Shown piece by piece: positions 23,021 through 35,472 of a stretch of 64,000 nucleotides of DNA. The position numbers were made by a program, and so were the translations under genes. The notes under the pieces were generated by a model. That model was not told where the DNA came from. It made no database searches and saw only the letters and a program-made list of their open reading frames with translations. This DNA is from Stramonita haemastoma (Eukaryota; Mollusca; Gastropoda; Neogastropoda; Muricidae): assembly GCA_030674155.1 (NCBI GenBank), contig CM060327.1, forward strand, positions 16,436,802-16,500,801. Reading direction: 5' to 3'. Position 1 is the stretch's first letter; each line of letters begins with the position of its first letter.

Positions 23021-23084
23021 TATGGCTTGTAACCTACATCAATTTCTCTGTTTATTGAAAACAGGTGTCTTGGCATTGGTGTTG
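23021..23084 (+). CDS. Candidate exon with signal-peptide-like start
   Basis: A strong acceptor (TTTTTATTACTCTTTCAG) and a canonical donor (GTAAGTAA at 23085) bound a 64-bp interval. It begins T ATG and reads MACNLHQFLCLLKTGVLALV plus Leu, open to the donor. The N-terminus is hydrophobic like a secretion signal, but it is too short to be sure. No partner exon is identified. Confidence 0.35.
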
Positions 23085-23367
23085 GTAAGTAACATGGCAG
23101 GTAGCAAAAAAAAAAACCAGCATAGGTGTGGTTAATCAACACAATAATAAAATTAGTGCTTGGCTTCATCGATCAAATTAACATTAGGGCAGACTGGCCA
23201 TGAGATTTTCTGGTCAGAATACTTCAGCTGAGGCCAGCAGGCAGACCTCCTGCAGTCACAGGTACAGGGGAAGACCAAGGCTTACACACCCCACTCAGTA
23301 TGACCATGACGTAGGATACTTCCAAAACACTGATAGTCTCAGAGACTCTGGAGAAAGTCTAAAATGC

Positions 23368-23962
23368 TTGATTCAATCCAGTACATGAAAAGGCTTTACA
23401 GAGATGACTTTGATATATATAGTTGTATGGAGTCTTTCCTAGCACTCTTTTAAGACCTTATTGCCATGCCCTTCAGTAACAACTGTCACCTTTTAAGTCA
23501 TGAGTTGGTGTAAGTATAAGACCGTAATTTAATCCACATACTAAAAGACTTTGCAGACCGTACTTTGATCTAGGATGCATGGACTTTTCCCAAGCACTCT
23601 TTCCAGACCTTTTATTTCGCCATGCCCTTCAGTAACAACAGTCACCTTTTAAGTTACGAGTTAGTGTTAAGTATAAGACCTTGAGTTAATCCAGATACTA
23701 AAGGACTTTGCAGACCGTACTTTGGTACAGGTGCATGAACTTTTCCCAAGCACTCTTTCCAGACTTTTTGCCATGTCCTCCAGTAGCAACAGTCACCTGT
23801 GAAGCCATCACCTAGTGTTCAGGATAAGACTTTGATTCAATCCAAATACTAAAAGACTGTGCAGACCGAACTTTGATACAGGTGCGTGGACACTTCCCAA
23901 ACACTCTTCCACACCCACTGGCCATTCCTGTAAGTATTAGCAGTCATCGCTTCAGCCTTTAA
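23368..23962 (+). repeat. Four units of a 155-bp tandem repeat
   Basis: Each unit has TTCAATCCA-like, TACTAAAAGACTTTGCAGAC, CACTCTTTCCAGAC, GCCATGCCCTTCAGTAACAA and CAGTCACCTTTTAAG blocks. Unit starts are near 23370, 23527, 23682 and 23833. The last unit is the most diverged. Confidence 0.88.
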
Positions 23963-24169
23963 GTTAGCCAAGACAAGTCTGCACTAAACCTGGTTACGTG
24001 GAGTTAACCCGTAGGCCTTTTCTCCTCCTTTCTATGCCCTATCTGCGGAAGAGAATGACAGGGCTTGGGTCTGGGCATGGTGTCAGTAGGGTTAATGAAA
24101 TGAGGGAGGGAGATGGCTGGGTGGGTAGTTACTGCATGTTGGAATGTGTTTAGTGACTTTTGAATGTGT

Positions 24170-24171
24170 AG

Positions 24172-24248
<77 letters not shown>

Positions 24249-24332
24249 CGTTCATTTTTATTCGTTTCATTCATTTCTTTTATCGAGGATAATGGAATAA
24301 GCTCTCCTGTGTTTGTTTGTGAGTGTGTGTAT

Positions 24333-24400
<68 letters not shown>
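24170..24400. repeat. Two (GT)n tracts flanking a SINE-A 3' end
   Basis: (GT)n at 24174-24247 and 24335-24398. Between them, minus-strand SINE-A end TTTATCGAGGATAATGGAAT, AAGCTCTCCTGTG at 24275-24312. The element survives only as about 40 bp between GT arrays. Confidence 0.85.
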
Positions 24401-24401
<1 letters not shown>

Positions 24402-25385
24402 TGTGTGGGGGGGGAACTCTAGTTATGTGTATGTAGCAATATATTTGCCTGTTCATGAAAGCCTCTGTGAATGCTTTGCATCACAAAATGATGAGTTCAA
24501 TGTAATATTGTTTGATGGGTTTCTGTTGTCCGGGAAATGTGTCTATAACTATAGATGCAGCTATTTAACAAGTTGATGGGTTTGATTTTATTTTTGATTG
24601 ATATTAACCGATTAGAGAGACCCAAGATTCGCAAACAATACTGTTTTCATTTTGGATCGGGGAGAAAAAAGCAATTGACCATTCTCAACTTGCTTATAGA
24701 TTATAGATCTCTTGAATACGAGAGGCAGTAATGTATAGATGTGATTTGAAGCTAGGAGTATTGTTCCCATTTTTTACCAGAGAAAATATATTATAATGTC
24801 ATGTATACATGTACTAGCAGCTTTGATGACGGCAACAGTAGTGCCGTGGTTAAGAGAGAAAAAAAATCCACGAATCTAAAACATTAATCACTTGTTGGAT
24901 GTAAAATGTGTGTGGGACCTATAAGCGACATAGAATATCTTGAAGATACTATTACTTTTCTAAAGGAGAAAAAGAAAAGAGCGCATGGGCAGCATTTTAT
25001 TATTTTTTAAATGTGCCATCGGTGTGGTAAGCAATAATTTTAAGTGCACATTTTGGGCCTCTTGACTTAAAATGGAATCAAAATACAAGAGAAGGACAGC
25101 CAGATAACCTTTTTCGGTGAGAGATAAACAGATAAAAGCACTATCAAGTCCAAGTTTTGAAAACAGTTTCAGCACAACAGACTCACTCCGGTGGACTGTA
25201 GGTTATTGTCACCCAGACAGCTAGGGTGGAAAGTGCCTTCACTTGTCTAATCCATTTTCCTAGCTCAACTGTCCCCCTCTTTAGTACTGGTGCCAAGCTT
25301 GGCAGTGATAAGTCAGACAGTCTGCACTAAACCTGGTTACCTGAGTGTGATGCTTTGAACGTACTTCTCCCTTTATATTCAGTCT
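24401..25385. other. No supported gene
   Basis: AT-rich. The minus frame at 24960-25175 is 71 codons but Leu/Phe-rich and without a clear exon boundary. A retroelement-like block is at 25306-25343. Confidence 0.5.
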
Positions 25386-25387
25386 GT

Positions 25388-25560
25388 GCAAGGTGGTATA
25401 GCCTAGTGGTTAGAGCGTTGAGCTCACAATCTGATAACTTGGTTTAAAACACTACGGTGAAGCCAATTCGAGAGGATTTTCTCCCTGCCGTTAACACAAA
25501 TACTGACTTCGCTTCCCCAAAATCCTCCGTGAAGATGCCGGGGGCTTGTTAGTATAGATG
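25388..25560 (+). mobile_element. tRNA-head SINE fragment
   Basis: GGTATAGCCTAGTGGTTAGA is a good A box, followed by GAGCTCACAATCTGATAAC. The B-box area has decayed. The following GTTAACACAAATACTGACTT, then CTTCCCCAAAATCCTCC, matches the front of SINE-A, so this is probably a diverged SINE-A lacking its 3' half. Confidence 0.65.
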
Positions 25561-25814
25561 GCATCCCCACATTCTGGATATTCTGTGTTGGAAATTTCTT
25601 CTTTTATTTTCACTTTCTTTGTTTCTGTCTTGTTCCTTTTCTTCCTGTCACCTCCTTCTTGTCTGTTTATGCATGTACGTATGTATGCATTGTGTATGTC
25701 TGCATATATATATATATTTATATATATTTTTTAATTTTATATAAATGTATATATAAATATAAATATATATATACAATATACATATATATATATACATATA
25801 TATATATATGTGTG

Positions 25815-25885
<71 letters not shown>

Positions 25886-26510
25886 GTATATAAATGTATA
25901 CCCATTTGTATGGGTACATGGCCTAACAAATCATTTGACTTTGACACAAACACGTACGCACGCTCGCATGCGCACTTTTCTCACAATCCGACAGACTGAC
26001 CGACAAAAACACAAAACGCCAGACCTATCTTTGGGCAAGTTGTTGTACAAAACAGCCATGCTGTCTGCTGCGGGGCTCCAGACGGGAACAGGAAGTCGAC
26101 AAACTCCCCGCCAAACAACCAGAAACATTGGTTCTGATTGGCTGAAAGAGGAGAAGATGGTTAGCCAGTGTCCAATCATTTTCAATAGTAGACTCGGTCC
26201 ATTCATTGCATCAAAAATTGTAAATGACTGACATTATGAGGGATAGACTTCTGCTTGATTTGCCATTTTGCCTGGAGGGCTTCAGCTTTAATCTTTTGTA
26301 GATATGAATTTATTATCAGATAGATTTTCATATGAAAAAATCATCAGCTCTTTTCATGTCCTCTTTTCCAGTCGTATGCATGCATATGCACAAAATTACG
26401 TTTGTCGGAATATGCATGACGAAAGACTTTGACCATACCAGTGTATGATATGATTTGAGGAGATCCTGTCTTGCGAATTCTCACAGAACTTTTTTAAAAA
26501 TCTCGGTATA
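25561..26510. repeat. (TA)n array and flanking DNA
   Basis: 25700-25886 is TA-rich, pure at about 25836-25880, a cruciform candidate. 25887-26510 has no supported gene, though GATTGG and CCAAT motifs occur at about 26138 and 26172. Confidence 0.85.
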
Positions 26511-26514
26511 TCTC

Positions 26515-26716
<202 letters not shown>

Positions 26717-26774
26717 ACGCTAGTAGCATAAAATATGACATATTATTTATTCAAATCATTTTATTTCATTGCAG

Positions 26775-26861
26775 TTCATATTGCTGATATCCCAATCAAA
26801 TGTGTCGGCTCTACCAGGGCTGTCATTTCGTTTGGTTCTGGAAACCTGCATAGACGTTCAC
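26775..26861 (+). CDS. Candidate 87-bp internal exon
   Basis: The acceptor TTTTATTTCATTGCAG (ends 26774) and the donor GTAAGTTC (26862) are both near-consensus. The 87-bp interval is open as 2 + 28 codons + 1 nt, a symmetric phase-1 exon, reading HIADIPIKCVGSTRAVISFG then SGNLHRRS. Joining in phase to the acceptor at 27819 gives a continuous frame to a stop. No family is recognised. It starts 60 bp after a CT microsatellite. Confidence 0.5.
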
Positions 26862-26927
26862 GTAAGTTCAAAACCATAACTTACGAGCTCCCGTCCTCAC
26901 AAACACATATGACGCCCATCAATCTAG

Positions 26928-26929
<2 letters not shown>

Positions 26930-27008
<79 letters not shown>

Positions 27009-27029
27009 CAAACACACACACACGCACAC

Positions 27030-27114
<85 letters not shown>
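26930..27114. repeat. (CA)n, about 180 bp
   Basis: Nearly pure CA with one AACACACGC interruption. It abuts the SINE-A copy at 27117. Confidence 0.97.
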
Positions 27115-27116
<2 letters not shown>

Positions 27117-27119
<3 letters not shown>

Positions 27120-27447
27120 TTTGTTAGAGCGTTCCATGTTACACTCCTCATCTCCTGACGCGGGCTCGAATCGTGCTCAAGGGTATGGTTTTGCCCTGGA
27201 GTTGATAGCATCAGTGCCGACTCCACTCCTTCTAAAAGTCCTTCGACTGAGACTATAAACGGAGGTCCTGTGTACGAACGCACGCGGAACATCTTGCACA
27301 CACGTTAAAACTTGTTCCGCTTTTCGGAAGAGTTTGCCATTGTATTCCGGAGGGAATTGACGATAGAAGTTTGACAAAACTACATGCACACGGGAACTGG
27401 TTGTAAAAAACACACGAGTGCTTACTCCATTAACTTCGAAATGAAAG
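27117..27447 (+). mobile_element. SINE-A, nearly complete
   Basis: Decayed head (GGTTTGTTAGAGCG), B box GGGCTCGAATC, then TTGATAGCATCAGTGCCGAC, CTTCGACTGAGACTATAAAC, TGTACGAACGCACGCGG and the terminal GTGCTTACTCCATTAACTTC. Older than the 11746 copy. Confidence 0.88.
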
Positions 27448-27819
27448 TATGATGAACGAATAATAAAAAGAACAATAAAGAAAGCACGCAAACACACACA
27501 TTAGCACATGCACGCACGTACGCACGCACAGACACACACCCCCACACACTCTTTCCTAGCATCTTTAATATGGGTGGTTCTGATTCAAAAGTAATGAGCA
27601 CAAGCATAACCATCTACTAGCATTTGCAAGACCCAGAATTAATCTTTACAGAACAAGCTTCTTATACCCAGAAAGTGATTTATGGAGCAAGCTCCAAAAA
27701 CGTTTAGAATGTATCAAAATTAAAAAACAGTTCAAGAAATTTCTAGAACTTAATCATATATCCAATCAGCCATGCTTGGATTATTTGCATCAGTATTTTC
27801 TTCTCCTAAAATCTTTCAG

Positions 27820-27884
27820 GTATGATTTATTGTGACTGGAAATATTACATGTTGCATGCTATGTATGAATGTGGAAGGGGGTAG
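27820..27884 (+). CDS. Candidate terminal exon paired with 26775-26861
   Basis: The acceptor CTCCTAAAATCTTTCAG has a long pyrimidine tract and a plausible branch site. Entered in the phase left by the 26861 donor (C|GT), the frame reads R, MIYCDWKYYMLHAMYECGRG, then TAG at 27882. GTAGGG directly after could alternatively be a donor. The intron would hold the SINE-A copy and the CA array. Supported only by splice signals and phase. Confidence 0.3.
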
Positions 27885-28840
27885 GGGAGAAGGAAACATT
27901 TTCTTTTAGTTCTTTTATATTCATGAAAGCGTAGAATCGATGTACGTAAGCACGTCTACAATCTGTAAAGTGAAATACAATGAAAAAGGAGAAAACAAAA
28001 TGGCTGACCTGAAACGTAGATTGGTGACTTTCTCTCGTGTATTATTTATTCTTACCCAATTCAATGGGTTTTAGCAAGTACGTTGTTTTTGTTTTTGCCA
28101 TCATTGATGGGATTAAAAGCACTACCGATATCGTAATCATTTACATTGCTTTGGTTAGTGGTTAAGGGTCATTTTTATATGTGTAGGTGTTTTTACTTGT
28201 TGGTATATTACTTTTTGCATTATTATTTGATGCTTCTGTTTTCCTCCTTGATACCCCACCCCCTCCCCATCCGTTCCAATCTTTTTTGTTTGGTTATTGT
28301 TGTGCTGTTGTTCTTCGTGGTGTTGGGTGATTGTCATATTGTATCATGATTATTTTCTAATTATTATAGCTATCATTTTAATTCATTTCTTTGTATGATA
28401 AACTTTATTTCATTTTAATTGTATAGATATAATAATTATAACTGTTGAAAAACAGTATCTTAAGAGTATTTGAATATATGTTCAAGGAGGGATGCCATTG
28501 CTGACAGTTTTTTTTCTAATGCTAACAGCAATAAATGTCTAGTACAATTTGGTGGTCTGTTTCTTAATATATTGATTGATTGTTACTTTTTCTTTCTTTT
28601 TTTGAATTTGTTTTTATTGTTTGTTGGGGTTTTATGTTTTGTCTTTTGAGTTTCATTTAATTTTTTGATATAGGAAATATGAACTTGAAAATATTAATGA
28701 TATTGTAATCTGATATAATTTGTTTGACATGTGTTTTTTTTAAATCTTAAAGAAATAAACTCTAAATGTGTACATGTGCCTGCTGTGTGCACGCATGTGC
28801 GTGCATACGTGCTTGTGTGGGCTTGCGCGCGCGTGTTTGA
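27885..28840. other. No supported gene
   Basis: T-rich DNA with AATAAA-like and TATT-rich stretches. No splice-bounded frame seen. Confidence 0.5.
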
Positions 28841-28844
28841 GTAG

Positions 28845-28848
28845 TGTG

Positions 28849-28890
<42 letters not shown>

Positions 28891-28905
28891 TGTGTGTGTA
28901 ACTTT
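28845..28905. repeat. (GT)n
   Basis: GT run with a single GG interruption, followed by T-rich DNA. Confidence 0.95.
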
Positions 28906-28984
28906 TGAGTGCATTTCTTTTTTGCTTGTTTTTTTCTCTTTTTTGTTTGGGTTTTTCGTATAGGTATATATACCAGTTTTGAGG

Positions 28985-29120
28985 TTGCCGAAATCATGTA
29001 GTTAAATATTGATTGAATTGTTTTCCTTGATAGATGGCTTGATGAAAAAAAAGCAAATAGATGCTTATTCAATGTACCATATGGAAATACAAATTGGACT
29101 TGGACTTTGACTTTGATATC
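28985..29120 (+). mobile_element. Retroelement 3' end with (TTTGAC)n tail
   Basis: Reads GATAGATGGCTTGATG, AAAAGCAAATAGATGCTTAT, TCAATGTACCATATGGAAAT and then GGACTTTGACTTTGA. The same order occurs at 54165-54272, and partial copies at 22350 and 59108. It is a 3' end with a TTTGAC tail, and here and in the other copies it runs straight into a CA microsatellite. Confidence 0.75.
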
Positions 29121-29245
29121 ACACACATAGAAACACAGACACAGACTCAGACACACACAGATACACATTCACAGACACACACACATTCACAGACACAGAC
29201 ACAGACACAGACACAGACACAGACACACACACACACACACACACA
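29121..29245. repeat. (CACAGA)n/(CA)n
   Basis: Mixed CACAGA and CA repeat directly after the TTTGAC tail. Confidence 0.9.
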
Positions 29246-31549
29246 GAGTTGTCAAATAACACAGAAATCAAAGTTTTTCGCAACTATAAAATTTATTCTG
29301 CGACATTTGAAAACACAAATACTCATATAAACAAGTACAACTTTTCTACGCAATAAGCAGTCCTACCCAAAACATACATCTTTTTAAAGAAAAAAACCCA
29401 CAAAAATCACCCCCCCCCCCCCCCCCCCCCTCCAAAACGAAAAAATGCCAGACCATTTGATGTGATTTGAGAAAAAAACAAATCCATCTCCCCACACACT
29501 TTCAACACCTTTGTACAAGTATTTTTCTTGTCAATTTCATAATTTCATTTTTTCTCTAAGAATACAATAGCATATTAAAAGTAAGGAGACATCTGGGCAC
29601 ATTTTACCCAATACTACACTAAAAATAAATAGCATTACTCTTTCAAAAAAAAATTTACAAGATAGGTTCGATGTGTTGGTGTAAAATCTGCCATCAATCT
29701 TCCAGAAGAGGATCAATACACAGATCTGCCACCAACATGGCAATTACCCGACAACCTTTTGCCTTTCCTTTCACATTTAATGTGATAAACAAAAGAAAGA
29801 AAGAAAGAAAGAAAACGACTGAATGACAGAAAGAAAAAAACAAAAAAAACCCAAAAAGAATGAAAAAAAGAAAGGAAAAAAAGAAAGAATGAAACAAAAA
29901 GAAAGAACCCACACACTGTCCACACTATTATACAGCCTGCATTTGTCTTCCCAATTTTCATTGGGTTCGATTTAAAAAATAAATAAATAAAAAAAGAAAC
30001 CCCCTCCTCCCACACCTTACACTCCACAAGACAAAGCATAAAGATGTCTTGGTGGAGAATCTGCCATCAATCTTCCAGCAGAGGACCAATACATATCTGT
30101 CACTAACACGGCAATCACATGACGATTGGTGTTATTCCTTTTACATTTTTACATTTAATGTGTTAAAAAAACAAAGAAAAGACCCTTTCCCCTCACATAA
30201 TGTCCACACTATTATACAGCCTAGATTTTTCTCTCCAATCTTCATTTGATTTATTTAGAAAATAAAACCCTCAGAGGCAAACTTTAAAAACCATAAGTCA
30301 CAAAGCATGAAGACCTGCTGGTGTAAAAATCTGCCATCAATCTTTCAGCAGAAGATCAATACACAGATCTGCCACCAATATCATCTAAAGTCATTTCGCA
30401 GAATATTATTGCCATACACAGCACGATTAATCTGGTTTTTTTTCACATTTGATGGGATATAAAAATTTGTAAATAAAAGAATAAAACATCTCCCCACATA
30501 CTCTCCACACCTGTAAAGAGCATGCTAATTAACTCTTTGCTGTTCACATTTGGTCTTATTATTTCAAAGAAAGAAGTACCACACTGGCACTTTTATCCAT
30601 TACTTTATTGAAACCACTAGAATATCAATGGCAATTACAGAAGAAGATCTCTTTTTCACATTTGATTAAAAGGAAAAAAAAGAAAACCTTTCCCTAAAAA
30701 GAAAAACAACAAGATGCACACCTTGTTCAATATTGTACTTAATATCATATATCATTAGTTTTTCACATACATTTTTCTAAGATGTGTTGGTGTAAAATCT
30801 GCGATCAATCTTCCAGCAGAAGATCAATTCACAAATCTGCCACCAACATCATCTAAAGTCATTTCACAGAATATTAACGCCAATCACTGCAAATCTTTGT
30901 TTTTGTTTTCATATTTGATGCCATCAAAAACTTGAAATGAAAAAGAAAACCCCTTGGGGCAAACTTTTAACACTATCATACAGTGTCCTACATTTTTCTT
31001 GTCAATTTTGCATTTCATCTCATTATTTTAAAAACCCACAAAAATATAAAAAACATGCAAATTTTCAATACAATACATAAAATCGTATTAGTGTTACACA
31101 TTTTTTTTGTAAGCTGTGTCGGTGTAAAATCTGACACATCTTCCAGCAGAAGATTGATACATAGATCTGCCACCAACATTTAAAATCATTTTATAGAATA
31201 TCAATGCCAATCACAGCACAAGCTGTCTTTTTTTCGTTTTATATGTGTTCTGATTTTTTTTTAAGCAACTAAAAAAAACCCTCCTTACACTTTCCACAAC
31301 ATAGTAACTATTACATTTGTTTGCCACTTTACGTTAATTTTGATCTCATTACTAAAAAAAATGAAAGGAAAACAAAAAAATAGTCACACTTTACCCACTG
31401 CTATTTCATTAACCTCTTGCATACATTTTTCGTAAGATGTGTTAGTGTAAAATCTGCCATCAATCTTCCAGCAAAAGATCAATACACAGATCTGCCACCA
31501 ACATGGCAATCACCTGACGACCTTTTGATTTTCCTTTAACATTTTAATG

Positions 31550-31800
31550 TGATGAAAAAGAGAGAAAAAGAAAGAAAGAAAGAAAGAAAGGAAAAAGAAA
31601 GAAAAAAAAAGAAAGAAAGAAGAAAGAAAGAAAGAAAGAAAGAAAGGAAAGGAAAGGAAAAGGAAAGAAAGAAAGAAAGAAAGAAAGAAAGAAAAGAAAA
31701 AGAAAGAAAAAAGAAAGGAATAGAAAGAGAAGGAGAAGGAAAAAAAAAAGAGAAAGAAGGAAAGGAAAAAAATATTGAGAATCAAGAAAGGATACGTTCT
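31550..31800. repeat. (GAAA)n purine tract inside the satellite
   Basis: A spacer A-run has expanded into GAAA/GGAAA repeats. Similar smaller expansions are at 29790-29900 and 35478-35570, always just after TTTAATGTGAT of a type-2 unit. Confidence 0.9.
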
Positions 31801-32051
31801 CCCCACTCACTGTTCACACTACTATACAGCCTAAAAAAAGAAAGAAAGAAAAAAAAAAAAAGAAAAAAAAACCTCCTGAGAGGCGCACTTTACACACCAT
31901 AGAACATATAGCATAAATATGTATTGGTGTAAAATCTGCCATCAATCTTCCAGCAGAAGATCAATACACAGATCTGCCACCAACATCATCTACTTTTTAT
32001 TTTACAGGATATAAATGCGAATCACAGGACATATTTTTTTTGTTTTCATAT

Positions 32052-32889
32052 TGTTATAGTGTGCACTTTAGACACTATAACTAGACACTATGTTGGACTT
32101 TTCTTTGTTAGCGCTTTTCTTTGTTAGCGCGAGAGTCGGAATTAGAGAGGGAGAGTCGTGGCTGCCCACTTGAGACAAGCTGGCGACAATTAACAGGTTG
32201 GCCCTGCTAGTCTATTGCTCAACAAGCTTGTTGTTGTGGTCAACTTTTGCTGACTTGGTTCTTTTCAAATTTCCACTTTAAATTGATTGGGTTAAGCCCA
32301 AGTCAGCTGGCACCCCCTTGGACATGCTTAGTTCAAATCTATTGGCTGAGGACAGAAATAGTTGGGAATAAGTAAGGGAAGCGGGCAGTCGCTCAGCCAT
32401 TCCCTGCAACAACCTGAAGACGGCAAGACGTCCGCAAACTGTCGGAGCCCTAACGATGTGACAAGCTAGTGCAGTAGCTGCTTTTCTGGTTGAGCTGTAA
32501 GTGAAACATTTTTTTTTTTATTGCAGTCTAGTTTTATTAGGGTGATAGTTGATTTATTAACAAATTCGATGGCCTATACTAACGGAATTTAATGATGGAT
32601 TTGGCTCAGTGAAAGTGTGTGTAGTTGTTTCACACATGGAAGTTGGCTGGAATAGTAAGACTTTTATTAATTAATTGTGAGAGTTTAGATTTAATTTACC
32701 ATTGGGTGTTTGTGTGTGTGTTGTTTTGTTGTGGTAAATGAAACAATAAAAGTGTTACCATAAAAACCCTGTGTGGCCTCCATCAATACGGTTTGAGATG
32801 TGGAGTGCCTGAAGAAATCCTACAATTTTCCCCTCTTCCCCATTCTTCACCCCTTATTGTGGAAAGGAAAACGAACCTACCTGTCTACA
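32052..32889 (+). mobile_element. Solo LTR, 838 bp
   Basis: Non-satellite sequence bounded by TGTTATAG at the start and GTCTACA at the end (TG...CA), with ATAT on both sides (32048-32051 and 32890-32893). Removing it restores a satellite spacer (TTTTCATATTTAAGGGGAT). A polyadenylation signal AATAAA lies at 32745-32750, 140 bp before the 3' edge. A duplicated CTTTTCTTTGTTAGCG pair is at about 32099-32130. No internal coding region, primer-binding site or second LTR is present. It is best read as recombination remnant of an LTR retrotransposon; the superfamily is unknown. Confidence 0.72.
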
Positions 32890-34477
32890 ATATTTAAGGG
32901 GATCTAGAAATTAATGAATAAAAAAATAAAACCTCTTCCCACATACTTTGAACAGGATTACAAAGCATGCTACATAATTCTTTGCTGTTTACATTTGATC
33001 TCAGTATTTAAAAAGAAGTACCCACTGGCATTTTTATCCAATACTATAAAAAAAAATCATTAGAATATCACTGGCAATTACAGAACAAACTAGATCTACC
33101 TATTTTCACATTTAGTTACAAGAAAAACCTCTCCCCCCCAAAAAAGAAATCCAAGGCATATTTTTTATTCAATACTGAAAATCATAATATACCATATGTA
33201 TTTCACATACTTTTCTTTTGTAAAATGTGTTAAAGTAAACTCTGCCATCAATCTCATTTGGAGATCATTACACAGATCTGCCACCAACATCATGTAAAGT
33301 CATTTCACAGAATATTAATGCCAGTCACAGCAAAACTGATCCCTTTCTTTTCACATTGGATGCCGTTAACAAATGGAAAAAGACATCTTGTGGCACACTT
33401 TCAATACTACTTTACAACTCTTTATTTTTCTTGTAGATTCATATATCATTTAATCATTTACCCCCCGCCCATCTCCCGGTAAAAAACACCACAGGCAAAT
33501 TTTCTTGAATACTATACCTGGTATAGTATACTATTAGTCCTTCACACACATTTTTCGTAAGATGTGCTAGTGTAAAATCTGCCATCAATCTTTCAGCAGA
33601 AAAACGATACACAGATCTGCCACCAACACCATCTAAGGTCATTTCACATAATATTAATGTTAATTGCAGCACAAGTTTTCTTTTAACTCATATCTCATGA
33701 GATTTTTTAAAAAAATAATAAAAAACACGAAAACCCTTCCTAACACACTTTACCCACCACAAGACCTATAGGCTTAGTATAAAGCTGTGATGGTGTCAAA
33801 TCTGCCATTAATCTTCCAGCAGAAGATCAAGAGCAGATCTGCCACCAACATCATCTTAAGTCATTTAACGAGACATCAATGCCAATCACAACACAAACTT
33901 TCCTTTTGCTTTTACCTTTGATATGATTTAATAAATCAAAAGAAATAAACCAGCCCTCTCCTCAACATTTCGAAAGTATTACATTTATTTGCCATTTTAA
34001 GTTAATTTTGATCTCATTACTAAAAAAAAAAACAACAACAGTTACACTTTGCTTACTGCTGTACTTATTATATTACATTTTTTAGTATTCTTTCACATAT
34101 ATTTTTCGTAAGTTGTGCAAGTGTAAAATCTGCCATCAATCTTCTGCTTTGGTTTTCCTTTGACATTTAATGTGATGAAAAAGAAAAAAGTCCCCCTTCT
34201 CCCCACACTGTCCACACCATTATACAGCTTATAATCTTCTCCCCAATCTTCATTTGATTAATTAAAAAGAAACAAACAAAAAACTCACAAGCACACTTTA
34301 CACACCGCAAGACATACAGCATAATGATGTGCTGGTGTAAAATCTGCCATCAATCTTCCAGCAGAAGATCAATACACAGATCTGCCACCAACATAATCTA
34401 AAGTCATTTTACAAAATACCAATGCCAATCATAACACAAGCCTTCTTTTTGTTTTTTACATTTGGTATGAGAGCATC

Positions 34478-34632
34478 TTGTGCACAATTGAAATCCTGTT
34501 CCGCTTTACTTACAATCAGGCCATTGTGTGCCAGTGGGAACAGATAAAATCTACACAACTTCATACACACGGGAACTGGATGTAAAAAATGTACACGAGT
34601 GCTGATTCCATTATTCTTGATATAAAAGAAAA
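34478..34632 (+). mobile_element. SINE-A 3' half inside the satellite
   Basis: AAATCCTGTTCCGCTTTACT, CATTGTGTGCCAGTGGGAAC, CATACACACGGGAACTGGAT and GTGCTGATTCCATTATTCTT match SINE-A in order. It is flanked on both sides by satellite spacer sequence. Confidence 0.85.
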
Positions 34633-35232
34633 AAGAAAGAAAAAAATGATTAAAAGTCAAAGAAAAAAGAAGAAAACCCCTTGGTACATATTTCAACACT
34701 ATCATACAAATGCTCAATTTTCTTCTCAATTCACAATTCATCTCATTGAAAAAAACAAACCCAACAACAAAAAACAATATAAAAAAACTGGCAAACTTTC
34801 TTCAATACTATACTGAAAATTGTACCATTAGTCTTTCACATGCATTTTTCCTAAGATGTTTGGTGTAAAATCTGCCATCAATCTTCGAGCAGAAGATCAA
34901 TACACAGATCTGCCACCAGCATCATCTTAATTCATTTCACAGAATATTAATGCGAATCACAGCACAAGCTTTCGTTTTGTTTAAATTACATGTGATTTTT
35001 TTTAAAAGCAACAAAAATCCCTTTCTCCAACACTATAGTAAATGTTACATTTGTTTGCTAATTTACATTAATATTGATTTCATTACGCCCAAAAGAAAGG
35101 AAACCAAAAGCAATCACATTTAACCCCCTGCTATTCTTAATATAATATTTTAGTAATCTTTTGCATACATTTTTCGTAGCATGTGTTGGTGTAAAATCTG
35201 CCATCAATCTTCCAGAAGACGATCCATACACA

Positions 35233-35472
35233 GATCTGCCACCAACATGGCAATCACCTGACAACCATTTGCTTTTTGTTTCACATTTAATAGATCTGCC
35301 ACCAACATGGCAATCACCTGACAACCATTTGCTTTTTGTTTCACATTTAATAGATCTGCCACCAGCATGGCAATCACCTGACAACCTTTTGCTTTTTGTT
35401 TCACATTTAATAGATCTGCCACCAACATGGCAATCACCTGACAACCTTTTGCTTTTTGTTTCACATTTAATG
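35233..35472 (+). repeat. Four 60-bp units nested in the satellite
   Basis: The interval from AGATCTGCCACCAACATGG to TTTCACATTTAAT is repeated four times at exactly 60-bp spacing. Units 1 and 2 have ACCATTT where 3 and 4 have ACCTTTT, and unit 3 alone has CCAGCATGG. This is a recent local amplification of the end of one core plus its type-2 spacer. Confidence 0.95.
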
